Positions 1 through 8,038 of a DNA stretch of 64,000 bases are shown here, one piece after another. The stretch is from Bacteroidaceae bacterium (GTDB taxonomy: Bacteria > Bacteroidota > Bacteroidia > Bacteroidales > Bacteroidaceae), in contig JAFUYM010000021.1 of the NCBI GenBank assembly GCA_017470525.1, positions 1 to 64,000 on the forward strand, written 5' to 3'. Every line of letters starts with the position of its first letter. The stretch's first letter is position 1. The notes under the pieces were generated by a model. The model was not told the DNA's origin, did not search any database, and saw nothing but the letters and a program-made list of their open reading frames with translations. The position numbers were made by a program, and so were the translations under genes.

Positions 1-164
1 CTCAAGTCGCATCGTGGGGTAAGGGGATGGTGGCTACATATTGATGTTGTGCTGTTGCTTTTTACTGAAAGCTGCTACTAACGACTCATAAATCTACCCT
101 TAATCGTGTATTGGATGATAGTTGCGGATTTTAGGTTAACACTGATGACAAGGAAACCTTTGTT
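1..164. other. Window edge, no assignable gene
   Basis: Nothing can be assigned with confidence. On the + strand two frames are open from the window edge: one ends with TGA at 42-44 and one with TAA at 79-81. Either could be the tail of a gene that starts outside the window, but neither tail has a recognisable motif. A purine run, AGGA at 151-154, lies 10 nt upstream of the ATG at 165. Confidence 0.3.
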
Positions 165-1715
165 ATGAATCGAGCACAAAAGACAGACACAGGCACAGCC
201 ATTCAAACTCCTGAAAACAATTCAATTCTCGGACTTTATTTAAGAAAAAGACTTGGTGTGACTGAAGGTTTGGAAATTACCAAGAACGACATACTCAATT
301 ATGGCAGGATAGACTTCACTTTCAAGAAAATTGATAATAGACATTATTATTTGGATTTTTCAAAGAACTGGAAAAGTTGTGACATTCTTCATTTATTCAA
401 GACTTTTCTATTGACTGTAAAAAGAGAAATCCCATACAACGTTGTTGAAAATTATATCACAAAAGCCGAAAGTGGAAAAGTTGCAGGTTTTCAAACTCTC
501 TATGATGAATTCGTGAACTCAGATTTCTTTCATAAACATTATTCTATCAATTCAGATATGGCGAAAAATCTTGACACCTCTTCATTTAGTTCTTATCTCA
601 CCGCCATCCGCACAAAACCCTTTATCTTGCTTGCTGGTATATCAGGTACAGGCAAATCGCGTATTGTAAGGAAGTTAGCACAGGCAACGGATGATATAGA
701 CCAGTTCGAGAATGAGGATGACAGATGGAGACTACAAAGACCTGCAAACTTTGAACTGATTCAGGTGAAACCAAACTGGCACAACTCAATGGATGTGGTG
801 GGATTCAAGTCAAACATCAATGGGGAACACTATGAGTTTACTCCTTTCGTGGACTTTATCGTGAAGGCTTGGTGCTATCAAGATACACCGTTCTTCCTGT
901 GCCTTGACGAAATGAACTTGGCTCCTGTAGAAGAATACTTTGCAGAGTTTCTGAGTGCGATAGAGAGTCGAGGTATTGGTGATGACGGTGAGTTTGAGAC
1001 GGACCCGATTGTCAAGCCATTTGACAGTTTTGGAGCAGAATTTTCAGGAATGATGATGCACCATTTTGTGGAAATGGGTTATGATATTCCAAATGATGTG
1101 GAGAACAGATTGAGGAAGAAAGGACTGACGCTGCCCAAGAACCTGATTGTGATGGGAACGGTAAATATGGATGAGACAACATTCTCGTTCTCTCGGAAAG
1201 TGCTCGACAGAGCGATGTCAATAGAAATGAACGAGGTGGACTATGACGGATTCATCGAAGGAAGGACGGAGTATAACATTCCACGGCTGGTAGAGCACAA
1301 CGACTTATTGGTGAATCGCCCCATTTCAGCACAAGAGGTAAAAGATGGCATTGAGGCACAATCGGTGATGGACTTCTTGAAAGGTGTGAATGAACTGTTG
1401 GATGGGACACCGTTCAAGTTAGGCTATCGTGCTGCCAACGAGGCTATCTTGTATGTGGCTGCAGACAAGGCAATAGGTGCAGACAACATTCAGGCGGCAC
1501 TCGATAACTTTACGCTGATGAAGATACTGAGCCGTATAGAAGGTGATGATTCGAAACTCGTCACCAAAGATGGTGACAAGTTGCTGGACAAACTGTATGA
1601 CTTGCTTAGCAGCGATGATGTCTTTGGGAAATTGACAAACAGCAAGTCGCTGGCTAAACTTGAAAACATGAAGAATACGCAGAAACGCGACCACTTCGTG
1701 TCGTTCTGGGGATGA
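165..1715 (+). CDS. McrB-like AAA+ GTPase/ATPase, restriction subunit
   Basis: Probable motor subunit of a modification-dependent (type IV, McrBC-like) restriction system. The 516-residue protein has a P-loop GISGTGKS near residues 157-164 and a Walker B-like CLDEMNLAPVEEY near 244-256. This is followed by the McrB-type sensor segment GTVNMDETT near 331 and an arginine-rich stretch, SRKVLDRAMS; the NMDE form is typical of McrB rather than of other AAA+ clades. The N-terminal ~130 residues precede the motor and should hold the DNA-recognition module. Within them, the stretch around residues 24-66 (LYLRKRLGV, YGRIDFTF, YYLDFS) recalls a small module seen in other restriction enzymes; this is recollection and unproven. 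The next gene, 55 bp downstream on the same strand, encodes the matching nuclease. Family confidence is good. Substrate specificity cannot be read from the sequence. Confidence 0.82.
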   Translation: MNRAQKTDTGTAIQTPENNSILGLYLRKRLGVTEGLEITKNDILNYGRIDFTFKKIDNRHYYLDFSKNWKSCDILHLFKTFLLTVKREIPYNVVENYITKAESGKVAGFQTLYDEFVNSDFFHKHYSINSDMAKNLDTSSFSSYLTAIRTKPFILLAGISGTGKSRIVRKLAQATDDIDQFENEDDRWRLQRPANFELIQVKPNWHNSMDVVGFKSNINGEHYEFTPFVDFIVKAWCYQDTPFFLCLDEMNLAPVEEYFAEFLSAIESRGIGDDGEFETDPIVKPFDSFGAEFSGMMMHHFVEMGYDIPNDVENRLRKKGLTLPKNLIVMGTVNMDETTFSFSRKVLDRAMSIEMNEVDYDGFIEGRTEYNIPRLVEHNDLLVNRPISAQEVKDGIEAQSVMDFLKGVNELLDGTPFKLGYRAANEAILYVAADKAIGADNIQAALDNFTLMKILSRIEGDDSKLVTKDGDKLLDKLYDLLSSDDVFGKLTNSKSLAKLENMKNTQKRDHFVSFWG

Positions 1716-1770
1716 TGCGGGCTTTCCAAGTGAAAAAGTGAAGAGTGAAAATTTGCTACCGCTATAGGTT

Positions 1771-4125
1771 ATGACAGGATTCAGTTCGTTTGAAGTGAGA
1801 AACGGGGATGTGAGTCTGCGCATCTCATGCCTGAACTATGGCAAGCATCTTCGTGCAGCCATACAGAACCTAATGGTTGATGGCAGTGGCGAAGATTGTC
1901 CTTTGTATGCTGTGTATGCCACAGAGCAAGAGGACACCACGTTCTATTTCGACAACGAGGCGACAGAGGAGAAGGATTTTCAGCGGTTAGCGATTCTCTT
2001 TGAAAACACAGAATACCCTATCCGAGTGAAACCGCTGCATGATGGTGTCACGATTGAGGGACTGTACATAGCAGGCCATTCGTCGGATGCAGCATCGGAT
2101 GCCAGCGATGAGGACTCGTTGCTGTTTGGAACATTAAACTTCAAGAACCAGGTGGGTCGCACGGATTTTAAGGTGGTTTATCGGACAAACAGCGAACAAC
2201 GGAGCATGGACTTCCGCACGGAGGTGCTGAGTTACAAATTGGACTATCGCGCCGACATGCAACAGATCATCAACGACATCGAACAGGAGTACTCGATGCT
2301 GAGTTATTCATTCTTGAAACAGACCTACCTGAGTTTCAAGGCTAACGACAGCGAGAGCACAGACCTGATATGGTGGCAGATATTTTGCCAGTGCTTCGAC
2401 GAGATCATTAAAGCCACAAAGACCATTATCAACAACCCCAAGCGTAGACTGAAAGCAGAGGTGCACCATGAAAGAGCGGAACGTCTAAGAAATCTTTCTG
2501 CTGATGTAGAGAATGAACACGCACTCTTCAAGAATGACCCACACCATTTATACAGGACGGAAGAAATGTTCTTGTCAAAAGATACCGTTGAGAACCGCTT
2601 TCTGAAATATGCCATCAAGGAGATGTACAGACGTTTCTCCATCGTGAGGGAGCACATCAAGAACAGCCTGAAGGTGGGTGATGAACGGATTTCTCATCGC
2701 ATCAGCGAGATGGACGATACATTGTTGAGACTGAGTAACCACGTTTTCTTCCGACAGATTGGGCAGTTCAAGGGCTTTACGCAGGACTCGTTAGTGATGA
2801 AGCGTGCTCGTGGGTATAGCGACATCTACAAGAATTGGCTCCTGCTGCAATGCGGCTATGAGTTGGAGGACAGCATCAACCACTTGGAAGTGAAGGACAT
2901 CTCAGAACTGTACGAGATTTGGTGTTTTATCAAGGTGAAGAACATGGTGCAGCAGATACTGGGTAAAGAGACTACGGCAAACTCGTCAGGAAGAGAACTG
3001 ACATCGGGATTTATCCGTCAGTTAGTATATGGCTCAAAGTCGGAAGTCATCTTCAAGAAAGGCGACGTGGAACTGGCTACAGTCACTTACAATGCACAAG
3101 TAGAAAAGGAAGATGCAAGAATAGAGTCTGCTATTGACGATACCCGAACTTTCACCACGATTCAACGGCCTGATATTGTGTTGAGGCTTTCGAAGAAGAG
3201 CGAACAGGACATCGTCTATACTTATCTGTTTGATGCCAAGTATCGTCTGAATGACAGACGTATCGAGGGTAAGGATGTGCCGCCAGAGGATGCCATCAAT
3301 CAAATGCACCGTTATAGGGACGCCATCTACTATACAGAAGGACAGAGTGACGAGCGACTGAAAAAGGAAATTATTGGTGGCTATGTACTCTACCCGGGCA
3401 ATATGGGGAAGAAAGAATATGAAGATTCATATTATCATCGCTCGATAGAGAAGGTAGGGATAGGTGCGTTCCCTTTGAGACCTGGTACCACGAAGATAGA
3501 CGAAGACGGGAACCTGTATGTTGACCCATTGAGCAGCGAGTCGGTGCTGTATGAACAGATTAAAACTTGGATGGAAGAAGGTGACCGACGTTCAAAATTA
3601 TTAGAGAAAGTCATTCCTCAGAAAGGACTTTCGTATGAGCGGGACGCCTCAGCCAACAATTGGAAAACACGATACTATCTGGAGCGTTACCCTGATGCAG
3701 ATATACTGATTGGCTGTTATCACGACCAAGCACATCTAAAGTGGATACTTTCGAAAGACCACAAAGAAGAGGCGATGTATAACATTCGTCTTGGCAGCGA
3801 GAGGGATGGAGCGTTTCCCAGAGAGTTCTTCAACAAGAAGAATGTCAAGTTCGTGGTGCTCTACGAAGAAGGGCTTGAGCATGAGAACAGATACCTTGCC
3901 TATCGAGTCAATGGGACAAAAGAAATGCGACCCTCGGACATGATAAAAGCAGGCTATCCTCGTCACCCCCAATACAGTTATGAATGCTTCATCTTAGATG
4001 AGGAAGTTGAGATTGGCTCATACGATATCTTCCGTATTGTGTCACGGGCCAGAACTGATAAAGACTACAAGGAATATACTCCGATTTTCCATCGCTGTGC
4101 AGAAATGTTAGAGTATCGGCAATGA
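1771..4125 (+). CDS. DUF2357-family PD-(D/E)XK nuclease, McrC-like partner
   Basis: A 784-residue protein expected to be the nuclease partner of the upstream McrB-like motor. A PD-(D/E)XK core is visible: RPDIVL near residue 466, then FDAKYR near 486-491 (the D-x-K half site), followed by the helix INQMHRYRDAIYY that is characteristic of the DUF2357/McrC nuclease family. The long N-terminal part, rich in charged helices (about residues 150-420), fits the DUF2357 region. Beyond the nuclease, about residues 600-784 form an additional domain that I do not recognise; it contains alternating strands such as KFVVLYEEG and YRVNG. The pairing and spacing with the McrB-like gene imply one operon. No modification methyltransferase is seen, which agrees with a type IV rather than type II system. 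The gene is convergent with recO, 17 bp away. Confidence 0.75.
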   Translation: MTGFSSFEVRNGDVSLRISCLNYGKHLRAAIQNLMVDGSGEDCPLYAVYATEQEDTTFYFDNEATEEKDFQRLAILFENTEYPIRVKPLHDGVTIEGLYIAGHSSDAASDASDEDSLLFGTLNFKNQVGRTDFKVVYRTNSEQRSMDFRTEVLSYKLDYRADMQQIINDIEQEYSMLSYSFLKQTYLSFKANDSESTDLIWWQIFCQCFDEIIKATKTIINNPKRRLKAEVHHERAERLRNLSADVENEHALFKNDPHHLYRTEEMFLSKDTVENRFLKYAIKEMYRRFSIVREHIKNSLKVGDERISHRISEMDDTLLRLSNHVFFRQIGQFKGFTQDSLVMKRARGYSDIYKNWLLLQCGYELEDSINHLEVKDISELYEIWCFIKVKNMVQQILGKETTANSSGRELTSGFIRQLVYGSKSEVIFKKGDVELATVTYNAQVEKEDARIESAIDDTRTFTTIQRPDIVLRLSKKSEQDIVYTYLFDAKYRLNDRRIEGKDVPPEDAINQMHRYRDAIYYTEGQSDERLKKEIIGGYVLYPGNMGKKEYEDSYYHRSIEKVGIGAFPLRPGTTKIDEDGNLYVDPLSSESVLYEQIKTWMEEGDRRSKLLEKVIPQKGLSYERDASANNWKTRYYLERYPDADILIGCYHDQAHLKWILSKDHKEEAMYNIRLGSERDGAFPREFFNKKNVKFVVLYEEGLEHENRYLAYRVNGTKEMRPSDMIKAGYPRHPQYSYECFILDEEVEIGSYDIFRIVSRARTDKDYKEYTPIFHRCAEMLEYRQ

Positions 4126-4142
4126 ATTTCACTCGCTCATCC

Positions 4143-4871
4143 TCATGAATACAGTTCGTGAAGGACCTCCAAGGACTTCAGTTCGGGGAAGTTGGGGATG
4201 TGAAGCCGATAGTATTCATTGAGCACATGGAGAATGCGCTGACGGTCTTGGCGAGAGAAACGGAAGATGTGCAGGGTGGGATAATCCATGCGGAAAAGCG
4301 TGGGGAGTGCCTGTGCTTCGGCATAACGGAGGTAATGGGTATGGGAAGGCTGACGGTCGCAGTAGCAGCCAGCCAAGAGGTCGAAGTAAAGGTCGGGATA
4401 CTCCAGATTGGGATAGATGCCCAGAAAGCGGCTGAGGTGCATAAGGAAAGCAAGATGGAAATTCGCCATAGCCACTGGATGCTCCACCATATCAAGCCAC
4501 TGGAGCGAAGACTCCACATATTGATAAAGAGAAGGATTCTCTTTCTCTTCACGCAAGGCAGCAGCGAGAAACTCGGCAAGGAAAAGTGCAAGGGAAGTCT
4601 TGACGGGTGAAAAGGGAAGGTCTATATAATTATAATAGGTACGCACGTCAGAAGGTCGGGGCAGTTTGCCACTATTGGGACGAAGGTCGGCACTGAACTC
4701 CACCATCGACAGGGGCTGCCAGAAAGACATGCTGCGGACAGAATGTTTGGCACGAGTGATGGTTGCCATGAACGACTGGCGTCCATGACTCTCGGTGAAT
4801 AGGTCGATGATGAGCGACGTGTCGCCATATTTCACCGTTCGGAGCACTATGCCACGAAGAGTTTCTTGCAT
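4143..4871 (-). CDS. recO: DNA repair protein RecO
   Basis: RecO (242 residues, the usual length) loads RecA on SSB-coated DNA together with RecR in RecF-pathway gap repair. The N-terminus has the typical OB-fold opening, LRGIVLRTVKYGDTSLIIDL, followed by the helical C-terminal domain (LSRFLGIYPN, YFDLLAGCY). It starts at ATG 4869-4871 and ends with TGA. It stands alone on the reverse strand, convergent with the restriction pair and divergent from tRNA-Glu/rpsT. The family call is secure on the N-terminal signature and the length. Confidence 0.88.
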   Translation of the reverse strand: MQETLRGIVLRTVKYGDTSLIIDLFTESHGRQSFMATITRAKHSVRSMSFWQPLSMVEFSADLRPNSGKLPRPSDVRTYYNYIDLPFSPVKTSLALFLAEFLAAALREEKENPSLYQYVESSLQWLDMVEHPVAMANFHLAFLMHLSRFLGIYPNLEYPDLYFDLLAGCYCDRQPSHTHYLRYAEAQALPTLFRMDYPTLHIFRFSRQDRQRILHVLNEYYRLHIPNFPELKSLEVLHELYS

Positions 4872-4896
4872 AATTCGGGTACAAAAATAATGAAAA

Positions 4897-4927
4897 GTTA
4901 GGAGTTAGGAGTTAAGAGTTAGGAGTT
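4897..4927. repeat. Short 7-bp tandem repeat
   Basis: Four consecutive 7-bp units, GTTAGGA, GTTAGGA, GTTAAGA and GTTAGGA, plus GTT, lie in the recO/tRNA-Glu divergent gap. This is a simple slippage-type repeat upstream of the tRNA promoter. No function is assigned. Confidence 0.7.
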
Positions 4928-4962
4928 TTTTGCAGATGAAGGCAAAAAAAGTGGCAAAAAGT

Positions 4963-4993
4963 TTTGGCAGTCTAAGAAAAGTTCGTACCTTTG
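4963..4993 (+). promoter_or_regulatory. Bacteroidota-type promoter for tRNA-Glu
   Basis: TTTG at 4963-4966 (the -33 element) and TACCTTTG at 4986-4993 (the -7 element, consensus TAnnTTTG) are separated by 19 nt, the spacing expected for the Bacteroidota primary sigma factor. The predicted start lies near 5000, about 25 nt before the mature tRNA. Confidence 0.75.
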
Positions 4994-5025
4994 CACTCGC
5001 AAATTCAAAATTTGCTATTCAGGTT

Positions 5026-5100
5026 GGCCCATTCGTCTATCGGTTAGGACGAGAGATTTTCATTCTCTAAAGAGCAGTTCGACTCTGCTATGGGCTACCA
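5026..5100 (+). tRNA. tRNA-Glu (anticodon UUC)
   Basis: A complete cloverleaf can be folded. The acceptor stem pairs GGCCCAT (5026-5032) with ATGGGCT, with a terminal G-U pair. The D arm contains TATCGGTTAGGA. The anticodon arm AGAGA-TTTTCAT-TCTCT carries TTC, and the T arm is AGCAG-TTCGACT-CTGCT. The discriminator is A and CCA is encoded at 5098-5100. UUC reads GAA and GAG, so this is a glutamate tRNA. It is directly preceded by a strong promoter and followed by a hairpin terminator. Confidence 0.95.
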
Positions 5101-5124
5101 GCCCACACGCTGGGCGTTTTTTAT
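5101..5124 (+). terminator. Intrinsic terminator after tRNA-Glu
   Basis: GCCCA-CACGC-TGGGC followed by GTTTTTT directly abuts the tRNA CCA end. The terminator is nearly identical to a stretch inside the MBOAT gene at 41446-41470. A second small hairpin (GAGCA-TAAC-TGCTC) follows at about 5130-5143. Confidence 0.75.
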
Positions 5125-5242
5125 ATAAAGAGCATAACTGCTCAAAAAAACAAATATGGAGAGGGGTGCGAGGTCTCTTGAGCCATACCACATCGAACTC
5201 CAGAAAACTTATAAACTCAAAAACTAAAAAAACTCAAAACAA
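5125..5242 (+). other. rpsT 5' region, possible structured leader
   Basis: About 118 nt separate the tRNA terminator from the rpsT start. The segment 5157-5202 is closed by TGGAG/CTCCA and is much more G+C-rich than the A-rich 30 nt before the ATG. This could be a leader for ribosomal-protein autoregulation, or just spacer. No clear TAnnTTTG promoter is seen here, so rpsT may depend on readthrough from the tRNA promoter. Confidence 0.3.
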
Positions 5243-5497
5243 ATGGCACACCACAAATCATGTCTGAAGCGCATCCGCCAGAACGAGAAGCGCAGACTCC
5301 ACAACCGCTACTACGCAAAGACTATGCGTAACTACCTCCGCGACATCCGCGAAACGAAAGACAAGGCTACCGCAGAGGAGATGTTCCCAAAACTCCAGAA
5401 GATGCTCGACAAACTTGCCAAGCAGAACATCATCCACTGGAAGAAGGCTGCAAACCTCAAGTCTGGTACAGCAAAGATGATTGCAAAACTCGCCTAA
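5243..5497 (+). CDS. rpsT: 30S ribosomal protein bS20
   Basis: An 84-residue basic protein opening [21 protein letters not shown], with the S20 helical pattern (SAL/KRxRQNEKRR, then [24 protein letters not shown]). S20 binds 16S rRNA early in 30S assembly at the body and helix 44. Length and the N- and C-terminal signatures fit the family. It lies downstream of tRNA-Glu on the same strand and is closed by a strong terminator 39 bp after the stop. Confidence 0.95.
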   Translation: MAHHKSCLKRIRQNEKRRLHNRYYAKTMRNYLRDIRETKDKATAEEMFPKLQKMLDKLAKQNIIHWKKAANLKSGTAKMIAKLA

Positions 5498-5535
5498 AGA
5501 ACGGCATAGCAAGGCTATATCCGTCAGAGAATACG

Positions 5536-5577
5536 AAAAGGTCAGGACTCATTCAAGTCTTGACCTTTTTCTTTTTG
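5536..5577 (+). terminator. Intrinsic terminator after rpsT
   Basis: A long stem pairs AAAAGGTCAGGACT (5536-5549) with AGTCTTGACCTTTTT (5556-5570), with one G-U pair and a 6-nt loop, followed by a T-rich tail. It ends rpsT transcription. Confidence 0.85.
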
Positions 5578-5584
5578 ACCTAAA

Positions 5585-5670
5585 CGTACCCCTCGGGTGC
5601 GGCAAAGCGTACCCCTCGGGTACGGCAAGGTGCACCCCTCGGGTACGGAGGGGCACACTCCTTGGGGTGC
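5585..5670. repeat. Tandem hairpin repeat, four ~23-bp units
   Basis: Three units of CGTACCCCTCGGGTRCGG type start at about 5585, 5608 and 5631. A diverged fourth (CACACTCCTTGGGGTGC) starts at 5654. Each unit is itself a near-perfect hairpin, for example GTACCC-CTC-GGGTAC. They lie between the rpsT terminator and the gyrB promoter. Short open frames across them have no protein-like character. Confidence 0.8.
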
Positions 5671-5748
5671 AGAAGAGCAGATTTCGCACTTTTTTCCCTG
5701 TAAGGGAAAGTTTTCCCCATTTTGTTTCGTCATGTCAAGAAAAATGCG

Positions 5749-5756
5749 TAACTTTG
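5749..5756 (+). promoter_or_regulatory. gyrB promoter -7 element
   Basis: TAACTTTG matches the Bacteroidota TAnnTTTG consensus 39 nt before the gyrB ATG. A -33-like TTTC lies 20 nt further upstream, so the upstream element is weak. Confidence 0.55.
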
Positions 5757-5794
5757 TAACGTTTAAGAAGAGAATATAAAAGAGAAGAAAAACA

Positions 5795-7771
5795 ATGGAT
5801 GAAACACAACTGAACGGGGCGGATTATTCCGCCAGCAACATCCAAGTGCTTGAGGGCTTGGAGGCAGTGAGAAAACGCCCCGCTATGTACATCGGCGACA
5901 TCAGCGAGAAGGGTTTGCACCATCTCGTGTATGAGACCGTCGATAACTCTATCGATGAGGCGCTGGCAGGTTTCTGTACGCACATCGAAGTGACAATCAA
6001 TGAAGACAATTCTATCACAGTACAGGACAACGGACGCGGTATTCCAGTCGATATGCACGAAAAGGAGCACCGTAGCGCGTTGGAAGTGGTCATGACCGTA
6101 CTGCATGCCGGTGGCAAGTTCGACAAGGGCTCTTACAAGGTCTCTGGCGGTCTGCACGGTGTGGGCGTAAGTTGTGTGAATGCGCTCTCGTCACACATGA
6201 CTTCGCAGGTGTATCGCGACGGCAAGGTGTATCAGCAGGAGTATGAGAAGGGCAAGCCGCTCTACGACGTGAAGGTGGTGGGCGAGACGGAACTGAGAGG
6301 CACACGCCAGCAGTTCTGGCCAGACAAGAGCATCTTCATCACAACGACCTACAAGTATGACATCCTGGCGAACCGCATGAGGGAACTGGCATACTTGAAC
6401 GCTGGCATCCGCATCACGCTGACAGACATGCGTCTGGACAAGAACGCAGAGGTGGGCATCGAAGGAGTGCGCAAGGAGGTGTTCTACAGCGAAGGCGGTC
6501 TGAAGGATTTTGTGCGCTACATCGACTCGACACGCACCTGCCTGTTTGATGATGTCATCTATCTGAACACGGAGAAGCAGAACACGCCCATTGAGGTGGC
6601 AATCATGTATAACACGTCGTACAGCGAAAACATCCACTCTTACGTGAACAACATCAACACGATTGAGGGTGGTACGCACTTGCAGGGTTTCCGCACGGCG
6701 TTGACCCGTGTGCTGAAGAAGTATGCGGACGACAACAAGATTACGGAGAAACTGGAGAAGCAGAAGATTGAGATTAGCGGTGAGGACTTCCGTGAGGGCT
6801 TGACGGCTGTGATTAGCGTGAAGGTGGCTGAGCCTCAGTTTGAGGGTCAGACGAAGACGAAACTGGGTAACAGCGAAGTGGCTGGTGCCGTGCAGCAGGC
6901 GGTGGGCGAAGCACTCACCTACTATCTGGAGGAGCACCCGAAGGAGGCAAAGATGGTCATCGACAAGGTGGTGCTGGCTGCCGAGGCTCGTGTGGCTGCA
7001 AGGGCAGCCCGCGAGAAGGTGCAGCGCAAGAACCCGATGACGGGTGGCGGTCTGCCTGGCAAGTTGGCTGACTGCTCTGACAAGGATGCGGCAAATTGCG
7101 AGATGTTCATCGTGGAGGGTGATTCTGCAGGCGGTTCAGCCAAGCAGGGACGTGACCGCCACTTCCAAGCCATCCTGCCTATCAGAGGTAAGATTTTCAA
7201 TGTGGAGCGCGTGAAATGGCATCAGGCATTTGAGCATGAAGAGGTGAACAACATCTTTCAGGCACTGGGTGTGAAGTTCGGATTGAACCCCGAGGACCAG
7301 AAGGAAGCAAATTATGACAAGTTGCGCTACTATAAGACCATCATCATGACCGATGCCGATGTCGATGGTTCGCACATCGACACGCTCTTGATGACGCTGT
7401 TCTTCCGCTTCCTGCCGCAACTGATTCGCGACGGCCGCCTCTACATTGCCACTCCCCCACTCTACAAGTGTACGAAGGGAAAAATCAGCGAGTACTGCTA
7501 CGACGAGGCTGCCTTGCAGCGTTTCATCGACACGTATGGCGAGGGACAGGAGGACAAGATTAAGGTGCAGCGCTACAAAGGTCTGGGTGAGATGAACCCT
7601 GAACAGTTGTGGGAAACCACCATGAACCCCGAAACGCGCCTCCTGAAGCAGGTGACGATTGACGATGCAGCCGAGGCTGACTACACGTTCTCCATGCTGA
7701 TGGGCGAGGATGTGGGTCCACGTCGTGAGTTCATCGAAAAGAATGCGACATACGCAACCATCGATGCTTAG
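5795..7771 (+). CDS. gyrB: DNA gyrase subunit B
   Basis: GyrB (658 residues) provides the ATPase and part of the cleavage centre of gyrase, which introduces negative supercoils. Visible signatures are EAVRKRPAMYIGD near residues 26-38, and the GHKL ATP-site motifs VDNSIDEALAG and GGLHGVGVSCVNALS. The TOPRIM acidic residue lies in EGDSAGGSAKQGRDR near 441, the metal ligands in DADVDGSH near 520, and a C-terminal RYKGLGEMNPEQLWETTMNP follows. Length matches Bacteroidales GyrB, which lacks the long insertion of E. coli GyrB. It ends with TAG (…IDA-stop), so TAG is used as a genuine stop in this genome. It is monocistronic, with its own promoter and downstream terminators. Confidence 0.95.
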   Translation: MDETQLNGADYSASNIQVLEGLEAVRKRPAMYIGDISEKGLHHLVYETVDNSIDEALAGFCTHIEVTINEDNSITVQDNGRGIPVDMHEKEHRSALEVVMTVLHAGGKFDKGSYKVSGGLHGVGVSCVNALSSHMTSQVYRDGKVYQQEYEKGKPLYDVKVVGETELRGTRQQFWPDKSIFITTTYKYDILANRMRELAYLNAGIRITLTDMRLDKNAEVGIEGVRKEVFYSEGGLKDFVRYIDSTRTCLFDDVIYLNTEKQNTPIEVAIMYNTSYSENIHSYVNNINTIEGGTHLQGFRTALTRVLKKYADDNKITEKLEKQKIEISGEDFREGLTAVISVKVAEPQFEGQTKTKLGNSEVAGAVQQAVGEALTYYLEEHPKEAKMVIDKVVLAAEARVAARAAREKVQRKNPMTGGGLPGKLADCSDKDAANCEMFIVEGDSAGGSAKQGRDRHFQAILPIRGKIFNVERVKWHQAFEHEEVNNIFQALGVKFGLNPEDQKEANYDKLRYYKTIIMTDADVDGSHIDTLLMTLFFRFLPQLIRDGRLYIATPPLYKCTKGKISEYCYDEAALQRFIDTYGEGQEDKIKVQRYKGLGEMNPEQLWETTMNPETRLLKQVTIDDAAEADYTFSMLMGEDVGPRREFIEKNATYATIDA

Positions 7772-7889
7772 ACAATGCATAATTTATAATGTATAATAGG
7801 GCTGACGCGATGCCAACAAGCCGAACAGTTATTATATATTATATCTTGTACATTAAAAGAAATTTCATTCAATTCTTACATATATTCTC

Positions 7890-7936
7890 GTGCCGACCAT
7901 CCAGAAGTGATTCTAACCGAGTCGGCACATCTTTTT
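7890..7936 (+). terminator. Terminator-like hairpin downstream of gyrB
   Basis: GTGCCGAC (7890-7897) pairs perfectly with GTCGGCAC (7921-7928) and is followed by ATCTTTTT. The loop is long (23 nt). It is the first of two hairpins in the gyrB/ftsZ convergent gap. Confidence 0.6.
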
Positions 7937-7969
7937 CTCTCCAAGAGAAGTGTGAGATGAAACAAGAAA

Positions 7970-8006
7970 GATGGGTTGTGCCAATATTGACACAACCCAT
8001 CTTTTA
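7970..8006. terminator. Bidirectional terminator between gyrB and ftsZ
   Basis: A perfect 11-bp stem, GATGGGTTGTG (7970-7980) with CACAACCCATC (7991-8001), has a 10-nt loop. T's follow on the + strand and TTTCTTG on the reverse strand. It can end both gyrB and the long dcw transcript. Apart from the two hairpins, 7772-8038 holds nothing recognisable. Confidence 0.8.
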
Positions 8007-8038
8007 TCTGTTCATTCGGTCAGACCGATGAAAGGCGA

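Noticed and set aside
5157-5220. Resemblance of the rpsT leader to a fragment of 5S rRNA
   Set aside because: Only short words are similar. The flanking sequence does not form the 5S helices and the length is too small.
5481-5779. Short + and - strand open frames over the rpsT/gyrB gap
   Set aside because: They are formed by the hairpin repeat array and terminator and have low-complexity products without family features.
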